Shown here: piece after piece, positions 1 to 6,161 of the stretch
How the letters are laid out: the number at the start of each line of letters is the position of its first letter
Numbering within the stretch: position 1 is the stretch's first letter
NCBI GenBank assembly: GCA_946577115.1
Contig: CAMOAP010000037.1
Coordinates: 1-6,161, forward strand
Direction: 5' to 3'
From: an uncultured Acholeplasmataceae bacterium
GTDB lineage: Bacteria > Bacillota_I > Bacilli_A > Acholeplasmatales > Acholeplasmataceae
DNA length: 6,161 bases
Notes under the pieces: model-generated
Told to the model about the DNA's origin: nothing
The model's input: only the letters and a program-made list of their open reading frames with translations
Database searches by the model: none
Position numbers and translations under genes: made by a program

Positions 1-48
1 AAAAATAAATTCAAAAAATAATAATAAATAGCATTTGGAAAACTTTTA

Positions 49-54
49 TATAAT
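49..54 (+). promoter_or_regulatory. Candidate -10 box upstream of tldD
   Basis: A perfect TATAAT lies about 70 bases upstream of the tldD start. No convincing -35 hexamer is found 16-18 bases before it; the nearest TTG-like box (TTGGAA, 35-40) is too close. A second weaker candidate, TAAAAT, sits at 80-85. In DNA this AT-rich a -10 match arises easily by chance, so this is a plausible promoter for the tldD-pmbA operon and no more. Confidence 0.35.
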
Positions 55-108
55 ATGCTTAAAAAGCTTAAAAAAATGATAAAATAAAAGAGATTTATAA
101 ACAATATA

Positions 109-114
109 AAGGAG
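109..114 (+). promoter_or_regulatory. Ribosome binding site of tldD
   Basis: AAGGAG is a strong Shine-Dalgarno match. It lies 9 bases before a TTG (124-126) and 12 bases before the adjacent in-frame ATG (127-129). The spacing slightly favours TTG and the start codon identity favours ATG; the two choices differ by one residue. Confidence 0.75.
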
Positions 115-126
115 AATTATTATTTG

Positions 127-1506
127 ATGTTAAATAAAGAAGATATTCAAAAGATTCTAAATTTATCTTTAGATGAGGGAGCTGATTTTGCAGAATTATT
201 TTTTGAAAATGCTTATTCTCACACTCTTAAAGTAATTGGCAAAGAAGTAGTTTCTGCTGATACTTATAATACTTTTGGAGTAGGAATTCGCTTATTAAAA
301 GGTTTTGATGAAGTTTATGGCTACACTAATAAAACTGATTATCAACATGTTTTATCCTTGCTTTTAAAACTAAAAAAATTTTTTCAAGGAAAACCAAATA
401 AAGTTATTGTCTTGCAAAACGAAAAACCCCTAAAAAATACTATCCAAAAGAAATACAACAGTATGACTCAGGAACAAAAATCCCAAAAATTACTTAAATT
501 ATCGTCTATTATCCAAAATTATGATCCTCACATTATTCAATCCATCATTTCTTTAAGCCAAAAAGAACAACATGTTTTAATTGCTAATACTTTAGGGATT
601 TATCAAAATGACACACGCAATTATATTAGATGTGGAATTGTAGGAGTTGCACAAAGAGGACAAGAAATGCAAGAAGCCTTTGAAGGACCTGGACGAGCAA
701 TGGGATTGGAATTCTTGGATTTAATTGATTTAGAAAAAATTGCTAAACAAGTAGCCAAACAAGCAGTTTCTTTGTTAGATGCTAAATCTTTAAAACCTCA
801 AACTATGCCAGTTGTAATTAATCACGGTTTTGGAGGAGTTATTTTCCATGAGGCTTGCGGACACCCCCTTGAAGCTACTGCAGTTGCTAAAGGTCTTTCT
901 CCTTTTTGTAACAAATTAAATCAAAAAGTTGCTTCCGAAGTTATAACTGCTTATGATGATGGCACTATTCCAGGAGCTTGGGGAAGTCTTAATTTTGATG
1001 ATGAGGGAAAACCTACTCAAAAAAATCTTTTAATTGAAAAAGGCATCCTTAAAGGTTATTTAATTGATTTTAGAAACGGACGTAAAATGAAGATGCCATC
1101 GAACGGTTCTTCTCGCAGACAATCTTATAAATACTCTCCTACTTCACGCATGAATTCTACTTACATCGAAAAAGGCACAGAAACGCCCGAACAAATTATT
1201 TCAGATACTCCTTACGGTCTTTATGCCAAAAGTTTAGGTGGTGGCACAGTTGTCCCTGCTACTGGCGAATTTAATTTTGTAGTTAACGAAGGCTATTTAA
1301 TCGAAAATGGCAAATTAACAACCCACGTTAAAGGAGCAATGTTAATAGGTCATGGAGCAGATATTTTATTTAAAATTGACCGTGTTGCCAATGATTTAGT
1401 TTTAGGTCAAGGAATTTGTGGTTCTTGTTCTGGTTCTATACCAGTTGATGTAGGACAGCCAACTATTAGAGTAAAAGAAATTATTGTAGGAGGAAATAAA
1501 AAATGA
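127..1506 (+). CDS. tldD: TldD family zinc metallopeptidase (TldD subunit of TldD/TldE)
   Basis: This is the catalytic subunit of the TldD/TldE (PmbA) cytosolic peptidase. In E. coli that complex degrades unfolded or short peptides, matures microcin B17 and processes the CcdA antitoxin. The 459-residue protein is close to E. coli TldD (481). The N-terminal domain (about 1-200) begins with the family pattern around GADFAELFFE. The zinc motif HEACGH (HExxxH) is at residues 241-246, bases 847-864. The C-terminal part carries the family blocks GGGTVVPATGEF, LIENGKL, VKGAMLIG and GICGSCSGSIP followed by VGQPTIRV. Cys431 in that last block aligns with the conserved cysteine zinc ligand of the family. 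No signal peptide or membrane segment is visible. ATG at 127 is chosen over TTG at 124. The TGA stop overlaps the ATG of pmbA, so the two are co-translated in one operon. Family assignment is firm; the natural substrate in this organism is unknown. Confidence 0.95.
   Translation: MLNKEDIQKILNLSLDEGADFAELFFENAYSHTLKVIGKEVVSADTYNTFGVGIRLLKGFDEVYGYTNKTDYQHVLSLLLKLKKFFQGKPNKVIVLQNEKPLKNTIQKKYNSMTQEQKSQKLLKLSSIIQNYDPHIIQSIISLSQKEQHVLIANTLGIYQNDTRNYIRCGIVGVAQRGQEMQEAFEGPGRAMGLEFLDLIDLEKIAKQVAKQAVSLLDAKSLKPQTMPVVINHGFGGVIFHEACGHPLEATAVAKGLSPFCNKLNQKVASEVITAYDDGTIPGAWGSLNFDDEGKPTQKNLLIEKGILKGYLIDFRNGRKMKMPSNGSSRRQSYKYSPTSRMNSTYIEKGTETPEQIISDTPYGLYAKSLGGGTVVPATGEFNFVVNEGYLIENGKLTTHVKGAMLIGHGADILFKIDRVANDLVLGQGICGSCSGSIPVDVGQPTIRVKEIIVGGNKK
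1488..1493 (+). promoter_or_regulatory. Ribosome binding site of pmbA inside the tldD 3' end
   Basis: AGGAGG is a full Shine-Dalgarno consensus with a 9-base spacer to the ATG at 1503. It is embedded in the last tldD codons, which encode a Val-Gly-Gly conserved at the end of the family. It fixes the pmbA start and supports coupled translation across the ATGA overlap, giving the two partner subunits comparable supply. Confidence 0.85.
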
Positions 1507-2879
1507 TAAATGGCGTAACCAAAACCACAAAACATCAACATCAAACCACCCACACAAACACAACCCTTAACAATTATCAAAAATGGTTAGAAAAAGGAAT
1601 TCAAAAAGGTTTTGAAGCATTAGAAATTTCAATTCACGAAAGCCAAACTTTTAAACTATCTTTGGATAAAGGAAAAATAGATGCTTGTGTTTGGAGCGAT
1701 GTCACTTCTGCAGTTATAAAGGGTATTTTTGCCAACCAAAAAACTTCTATTTCTTTAGAACAATTAACTGAAAGCGCTTTTGATAATGCTTTTACAACCC
1801 TCAAAGAAAATTGCCAAACAATTACCTCTAAAGAACCGGCTCTTATTTTTGAAGGTTCTTCTAGTTATCCTGAAGTATTGGAAAATAACTTTGATTTTGA
1901 ACAAGTGCCATTAGAACAAAAACAACATTTGTTGTTGCAGTTAGAAAAAATAATATTGCAAAGCTCCCATTTTCAAGCTACTAACGGTATTATTTATCAA
2001 GAAGTTTTTCATAAAAAAACATTGTTAAATTCCAAAGGACTCAATTTATCTCACAAAAACAGCTATGCTTATTTATATGCTTCTGCTGTTTTTCAAAAAG
2101 AAGTTGAAGTTGAAAGTTATAGCAAAAGTGTTTTAGCTAAAGATTTTTCAACCTTTAATCCTGTTAAATTAGGTACTGAAATTGTTGATATGGGCGAAAA
2201 AAAATTAGGAGCTAAATCTTTGGTATCTCAAAAATATCCAGTTGTCTTTTCTAATGAAATGTTTGCAGACCTTTTAGAAAATTTCAGTGATATTTTTACT
2301 GGAACAAGTGCTTATCACAACTTAACTAAATTAAAGGATAAAGTTAATTGTTTAATTGCTTCCGAAAAAGTTAGCATTATTGAAGATCCTTTAAACGATG
2401 GGGCTTATTTTAAAGAAAAATTTGATGATGAAGGAGTAGCTTGCCAAACTAAACCAATTATTACTAAAGGAGTTTTTCAAGGATTTATTCATAACTTAAA
2501 AACTGCTCGCATTTTTAAACAAACTCCAACTGGAAACGGTTTTGATGGTAGTACTTCTATGGTTAATTGTTATTTGGTTCCTGGCACAAAAAATTTTGCA
2601 GAAATGATTAAATCTATTCAAAACGGTATTTATATTACTGATTTAGTAGGGATGCATGCAGGAATTAAAACTGTTAGTGGAGATTTTAGCCTACAAGCTG
2701 GTGGTTTTAGAATTGAAAAAGGCAAAGTTACAACTCCCGTTAAAATGATTGTTGTTTCTGGTAATTTTTTTGATATTCTTAAAAATGTAGACACTATTGC
2801 TAATGATTTTGAATTTCAAACTTCAGGATTTGGTAGTTCTAGTGTTTATGTGGGGGATTTAAATATTGGAGGAAAGTAA
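1503..2879 (+). CDS. pmbA: PmbA/TldE family subunit of the TldD/TldE peptidase
   Basis: This is the partner subunit of TldD. In characterised systems TldE has the same fold but no metal site and pairs with TldD to form the substrate cavity. The protein is 458 residues against 450 in E. coli TldE, and no HExxxH motif is present, as expected. C-terminal family signatures are visible: a GSTSMVNCYLVPG block, then GIKTVSGDFSLQAGGFRIEKG, and a final block containing NDFEFQTSGFGSSS and DLNIGG. The start at 1503 is set by an AGGAGG with ideal spacing and a 4-base overlap with tldD; the next in-frame ATG is some 240 codons later. The first 24 residues are odd: rich in His, Thr, Gln and Asn (H11, H13, H17) and encoded by DNA with no G for 69 bases. 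The family domain starts near Tyr25. The gene ends in TAA, 84 bases before the terminator region. Function is by family and by its tldD neighbour. Confidence 0.93.
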   Translation: MINGVTKTTKHQHQTTHTNTTLNNYQKWLEKGIQKGFEALEISIHESQTFKLSLDKGKIDACVWSDVTSAVIKGIFANQKTSISLEQLTESAFDNAFTTLKENCQTITSKEPALIFEGSSSYPEVLENNFDFEQVPLEQKQHLLLQLEKIILQSSHFQATNGIIYQEVFHKKTLLNSKGLNLSHKNSYAYLYASAVFQKEVEVESYSKSVLAKDFSTFNPVKLGTEIVDMGEKKLGAKSLVSQKYPVVFSNEMFADLLENFSDIFTGTSAYHNLTKLKDKVNCLIASEKVSIIEDPLNDGAYFKEKFDDEGVACQTKPIITKGVFQGFIHNLKTARIFKQTPTGNGFDGSTSMVNCYLVPGTKNFAEMIKSIQNGIYITDLVGMHAGIKTVSGDFSLQAGGFRIEKGKVTTPVKMIVVSGNFFDILKNVDTIANDFEFQTSGFGSSSVYVGDLNIGGK

Positions 2880-2963
2880 TTTTCTTTGTAAAAGATTTTT
2901 TTATCCCTTTATTCTTTTGATAATAATTTAAGTTTTGGAACCATTTTAATTATGTATAAAAAC

Positions 2964-2995
2964 AAAAAACACCATCTTTAAGATGGTGTTTTTTT
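2964..2995. terminator. Bidirectional intrinsic terminator between pmbA and lon
   Basis: An 8-bp perfect stem CACCATCT/AGATGGTG (2970-2977 with 2981-2988) has a 3-base loop, TTA. Six A's precede it and seven T's follow, so both strands give a GC-containing hairpin followed by a U run. It lies about 90 bases after the pmbA stop and about 16 bases after the lon stop on the other strand, between two convergent genes. This is the expected place for one terminator shared by both operons. Confidence 0.9.
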
Positions 2996-3004
2996 ATATC
3001 TTAA

Positions 3005-5377
3005 TCAAATAAATACTTGTGAAAAAACATCAGAAATTTTTGATACAGGAATAATATTTAATTTATTTCTTACTTCTTCAGGAATATCTTCAATATCTTT
3101 GATATTTTCTTTAGGAATAAAAATAGTGTCAAGACCGCTACGATTAGCAGCAATAGCTTTTTCTTTTAAGCCTCCGATAGCTAAAATATTGCCTCGTAAA
3201 GTAATTTCTCCTGTCATTCCTAAACCTTTTTTAATATATTTTTGTGTAATTGCAGATACAAGGGAAGTAGCAATAGTAATTCCAGCTGAAGGACCGTCTT
3301 TAGGAATAGCTGTTTCTGGAAGATGAATGTGAAAGTCGTTTTCTGCAAAAATATTGGCATCAATTCCTAAATTTTGGCAGTTAGCTTTGATGAAACTTAA
3401 AGCAGTATAAGCACTTTCTTTAAGGACTTCTCCTAATTTACCTGTAAGGACTAATTGTCCTTTACCTTTGTAATAAGTAACTTCTACTGGAAGTAAATCG
3501 CCTCCAAAATAAGTATAGGCAAGTCCATTAGTAGAACCTATTTTTTCTTTTTGTTCATCTAAAAGATGTAGGTATTTTTCTTTACCTAAGTATTTAGTAA
3601 CGTTTTTAGGAGTAATAATTACTCGTTCTTTTTTAGTAATTAAACATTCTTTAACTGTTTTTCTAGCTAATTCTGCAAGGATTCTATCCAACTCTCTTAC
3701 TCCTGCTTCTTTGGTGTAATGTCTAATTAAATAAAGAATGGTATCATTGTCAATAACTAAATTTGTGTCATTGATTCCGTGGTTTTTAAGTTGTTTTTTT
3801 AAAAGATATTTAGAAGCGATGTTAATTTTGTCTTTTTCAGTGTAAGAGCTTACTTCGATAATTTCCATACGGTCTTTTAAAGCTTCGGGAACGTTGTCAA
3901 GATAATTGGCAGTAGCAATAAATAATACTTGGGATAAATCAAATGGTTCGGATAAAAAATGATCCATAAAATTAATATTTTGTTGTGGGTCAAGCACTTC
4001 TAATAAAGCTGATGCAGGATCAAAGTTATAATTGGATACTAGTTTGTCAATTTCGTCTAATAAAAAGACAGGATTAATTGTTTTGGCGTCCCTAATGCAT
4101 GCAAGAATACGTCCTGGCATAGCTCCGATATAAGTTCTTCTGTGGCCTCTAATTTCTGATTCTTCCTTTAAACCACCTAAAGATTGTCTGACAAATTGTC
4201 TTCCTAAAGCTTTCGCAATAGAAGAGGCAAGTGAAGTTTTTCCCACTCCTGGAGGACCCACAAGACATAAAATATTTTGAGGGTTTTTCTTAGTCATTAT
4301 TTTGACTGCTGCATATTCTAAAATACGTTCTTTGACTTTTTCAAGTCCATAATGTTGGTTGTTTAAGGATTTTTCAATGGCAGCTAAATCATTTTCATCT
4401 TGACTGGTTTTGCCCCAAGGTAATTCTATTAAAAAATCAAGATAATTTTTAATTACAAAAGATTCTGCCATTAAAGATGATGATTGATAACGTAATAATT
4501 CTTGTAAAGCTTTTTCTTTGATTTCAGAAGGTAAAGGAGTTTTTTTGATTTTATTGCGTAATTCTGCAATTTCTTCTTCTTTTTTGGCTTTGTCCCCTAA
4601 TTCTAGTTGAATGGCTTTCATTTTTTCTCTTAAATAAAATTCTTTTTGGTTTTCATCAATACTTTGTTTTACTTTTTCATTGATTTTTTGTTCTAAATCA
4701 ATCCCTATAAGTAAACTTTGGATATCTTGAAGAATGCAAAAAATTCTTTTATTAAGGTGAGATTCTTTAAGATATTTGTATTTATCTAAATCATCAATTT
4801 TTAAATTAAAGACAATGATATCAGCGATATTTTCTGTTTCTTGTTCTGTTTTAATGATATCTAAAAAATTATTGGTGTTTTGAACAAGCAGTTGAAAAGG
4901 TTTGTTCATAATTTTTTCTATAACTAACTTAATTAAGGCTTTTTCTTCTTCAACATTTCCATAAACGGTGTTGACTTTTTCGTATGAGGCTTTTAAAAAA
5001 GGTTCTTTTTGTAAAAATTTATCAATTTTTACTCTTTGTAAAATCCGAAATCTCACTTTTAAATCACCGTGAGGGATTTTTACTTTGGTAATTATTTGTG
5101 CCAATACACCGTAACGTTGAAGGTTAGTTAGTTTGGGTTTGTTTGATGATAAATCTTTTTGAGTTAAAAGAATAACAAAAGAATTTGCGTTAGTTTCTGA
5201 TTCTTTTAAAGCTTTTAAAGAATAATTGTCTGATAATTCAATACGAAAATCAACATTTGGAATAGGCATTATTTCGCTTATAACTACAACTGGTAGTTGT
5301 TCAGGAATTTCTTGAAAAATATCTTCAAATGCGTCCATAGAAAGACTGGATTTTAATTTTTTGCTTTTGTTTTTCAT
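3005..5377 (-). CDS. lon: ATP-dependent Lon protease (LonA type)
   Basis: Lon is a homohexameric cytosolic AAA+ serine protease that unfolds and degrades misfolded and some regulatory proteins. The 790-residue length matches the family (E. coli 784, B. subtilis 774). In order: a basic tail (1-12); a diverged N-terminal substrate-binding domain (about 28-220); a helical, coiled-coil-prone linker (about 225-300) holding YLREKMKAIQLELG; the AAA+ module with Walker A GPPGVGKT (374-381, Lys380), Walker B FLLDEID (Asp441-Glu442), sensor-1 region ATAN (Asn491), arginine finger region DRME (Arg503) and sensor-2 GVRELDR (Arg561); then the protease domain with Ser697 in PKDGPSAG and Lys740 in GGLKEK. 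The Ser-Lys spacing is 43, as in E. coli. All catalytic residues are present, so it should be active. The ATG at 5375-5377 has only a weak upstream GAAAG in place of a Shine-Dalgarno; Met14 is a less likely alternative. The stop is TGA. It lies 80 bases downstream of tig on the same strand. No CIRCE or CtsR-type operator is seen. Confidence 0.96.
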   Translation of the reverse strand: MKNKSKKLKSSLSMDAFEDIFQEIPEQLPVVVISEIMPIPNVDFRIELSDNYSLKALKESETNANSFVILLTQKDLSSNKPKLTNLQRYGVLAQIITKVKIPHGDLKVRFRILQRVKIDKFLQKEPFLKASYEKVNTVYGNVEEEKALIKLVIEKIMNKPFQLLVQNTNNFLDIIKTEQETENIADIIVFNLKIDDLDKYKYLKESHLNKRIFCILQDIQSLLIGIDLEQKINEKVKQSIDENQKEFYLREKMKAIQLELGDKAKKEEEIAELRNKIKKTPLPSEIKEKALQELLRYQSSSLMAESFVIKNYLDFLIELPWGKTSQDENDLAAIEKSLNNQHYGLEKVKERILEYAAVKIMTKKNPQNILCLVGPPGVGKTSLASSIAKALGRQFVRQSLGGLKEESEIRGHRRTYIGAMPGRILACIRDAKTINPVFLLDEIDKLVSNYNFDPASALLEVLDPQQNINFMDHFLSEPFDLSQVLFIATANYLDNVPEALKDRMEIIEVSSYTEKDKINIASKYLLKKQLKNHGINDTNLVIDNDTILYLIRHYTKEAGVRELDRILAELARKTVKECLITKKERVIITPKNVTKYLGKEKYLHLLDEQKEKIGSTNGLAYTYFGGDLLPVEVTYYKGKGQLVLTGKLGEVLKESAYTALSFIKANCQNLGIDANIFAENDFHIHLPETAIPKDGPSAGITIATSLVSAITQKYIKKGLGMTGEITLRGNILAIGGLKEKAIAANRSGLDTIFIPKENIKDIEDIPEEVRNKLNIIPVSKISDVFSQVFI

Positions 5378-5457
5378 ATATTTTCATACTTTCGATATTT
5401 TTTTAACTTTTTAATTTTTAAATTGTGAATTAATTTTTTTTGGTGGGGTTATAAATT

Positions 5458-6161
5458 TTATTTAGCAACAACCACAGCTTTATTGATAACAAGCTTTAAG
5501 GCTTCATCCATTAAAAGAGAATGTTGTAAGTTTTTTTCAGGAAGGTTTTGTTTGATTTGATTAACTGGAACTTTGTAATAGTTACTTAATTTTTGGTATT
5601 GTTGTTCGATTTTTTCGGTGGAAATAGTTAGTTTTTCTTGGGAAGCAACTTGTTCCATAATAAGTTGGTATTGGAGGTTTTTTTGTGCTTGTTGTTTGAA
5701 TTCTTTTTCCATGTTTTCATCACCAATACCTAAATATTGTTTATATTGTTCCAAAGTTAAATTTTGTTGTTTTAATTGTGCTTCAAATTCTTTTTGAAGG
5801 TGGGTTTGTTCTTGGGAAATAATTTCTTGAGGAATTTGTAATTCGGAATTTTTAACTAATTGTTCTATTATTTGTTTTTTAACGTTTTCTTTGTCTTTAT
5901 GTTTTTTTTGTTCTAAAAGAGTTTGTTTAGTGTTGTTTTTTAATTCTGCTACGGTTGAAACATTGGCAAGTTTAAGTGATTTTACCAAATTGTCTGTTAG
6001 TTGAGGTAATTTTTTAGTTTTGATTTGGTGTAGAGTTACTTTAAAAAGAACTTTTTGATTAGCTAGTTTTTTTTGGTTGTAATCGCTTGGGAAAGTGATA
6101 TTAATGTCTTTGGTTTGTCCTTGTTTCATCCCTAACATTTGGTCTTCAAAACCAGGTACAA
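5458..6161 (-). CDS. tig: Trigger factor, C-terminal part (5' end beyond the window)
   Basis: Trigger factor is the ribosome-bound chaperone and FKBP-type prolyl isomerase that receives nascent chains at the exit tunnel. The last 233 residues are present. The first visible residues, VPGFEDQMLGMKQGQ, followed by ITFPSDY, match the distal half of the FKBP/PPIase domain (IPGFED and TFPEEY in E. coli). Next comes LPQLTDNLVKSL, where the C-terminal chaperone domain begins. The rest is helical, charged and very rich in glutamine (34 Gln in 233), ending in a helix that matches the usual trigger factor end. An ATG at 6136-6138 is internal: the frame is open through 6161 and the residues before that Met are family-conserved. 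By comparison with E. coli (432 aa), roughly 190 N-terminal residues, including the ribosome-binding domain, lie to the right. The stop is TAA. It is probably upstream of lon in the same transcription unit. Confidence 0.92.
   Translation of the reverse strand, partial: VPGFEDQMLGMKQGQTKDINITFPSDYNQKKLANQKVLFKVTLHQIKTKKLPQLTDNLVKSLKLANVSTVAELKNNTKQTLLEQKKHKDKENVKKQIIEQLVKNSELQIPQEIISQEQTHLQKEFEAQLKQQNLTLEQYKQYLGIGDENMEKEFKQQAQKNLQYQLIMEQVASQEKLTISTEKIEQQYQKLSNYYKVPVNQIKQNLPEKNLQHSLLMDEALKLVINKAVVVAK

Noticed and set aside
57..67. GCTT/AAGC inverted repeat in the tldD leader
   Set aside because: A 4-bp stem in a direct repeat is not a credible terminator or riboswitch.
1504..1506. TGA read as tryptophan (code 4)
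   Set aside because: TldD ends with its family-typical Val-Gly-Gly tail just before this TGA, the pmbA start overlaps it, Lon also ends in TGA, and Trp is encoded by TGG.
2883..2902. Small hairpin (TCTTT/AAAGA) followed by T7 right after pmbA
   Set aside because: A 5-bp stem with one G-C pair is too weak for a terminator. The strong hairpin at 2970-2988 serves this role.
3099..3326. 75-codon plus-strand ORF
   Set aside because: It lies entirely antisense within the conserved Lon protease domain, including the Ser697 motif. It has no ribosome binding site and no recognisable protein character, so it is a shadow of lon.
5400..5429. Minus-strand lon promoter (TTCACA with TTAAAA or TAAAAA 17-18 bases later)
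   Set aside because: The -35-like box is fair, but the -10 matches only 3-4 of 6 positions in very AT-rich DNA. lon may simply be read through from tig.
6136..6138. ATG as the start of a 226-residue trigger factor
   Set aside because: The frame continues upstream to the window edge and encodes VPGFEDQ, a conserved trigger factor segment. This Met is internal and the gene is cut by the window.

Overview
The window is strongly AT-rich, with long A and T runs between and inside genes. It reads with the standard bacterial code: two of the four genes end in TGA at a natural protein end, and tryptophan is written TGG. TGA stops argue against Mycoplasma/Spiroplasma-type code 4. The low GC, standard code, compact spacing and protein divergence fit a 'Candidatus Phytoplasma' (Acholeplasmatales) chromosome best. 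That assignment is inference from composition and gene style; the window has no rRNA or other marker.

Layout. Bases 1-123 are an AT-rich leader with a candidate -10 box and a good ribosome binding site. Bases 127-1506 encode TldD, the zinc-bearing half of the TldD/TldE peptidase, with the HExxxH motif intact. Bases 1503-2879 encode its partner PmbA/TldE, translationally coupled through an ATGA overlap. Bases 2880-3004 are a short intergenic stretch with a symmetrical hairpin flanked by A and T runs; it should terminate transcription from both sides. Bases 3005-5377 on the minus strand encode a complete ATP-dependent Lon protease. Bases 5458-6161 on the minus strand are the C-terminal part of trigger factor (tig); its reading frame stays open to the right edge, so the gene starts outside the window.

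The two blocks converge: tldD-pmbA rightward, tig-lon leftward. All four products act on unfolded proteins or peptides. Trigger factor catches nascent chains at the ribosome, Lon unfolds and degrades damaged proteins in the cytosol, and TldD/TldE trims short or unstructured peptides. The window is therefore a small protein quality-control neighbourhood. A functional link between the two blocks is suggested by content but not shown.

I see no mobile element, CRISPR array, tRNA, rRNA or plainly novel system. The points most worth a second look are the G-free, His/Thr-rich start of pmbA, the cysteine-enriched metal site of TldD, the diverged start of Lon with a weak ribosome binding site and an overlapping mini-ORF, and the retention of a TldD/TldE pair in what looks like a reduced genome.
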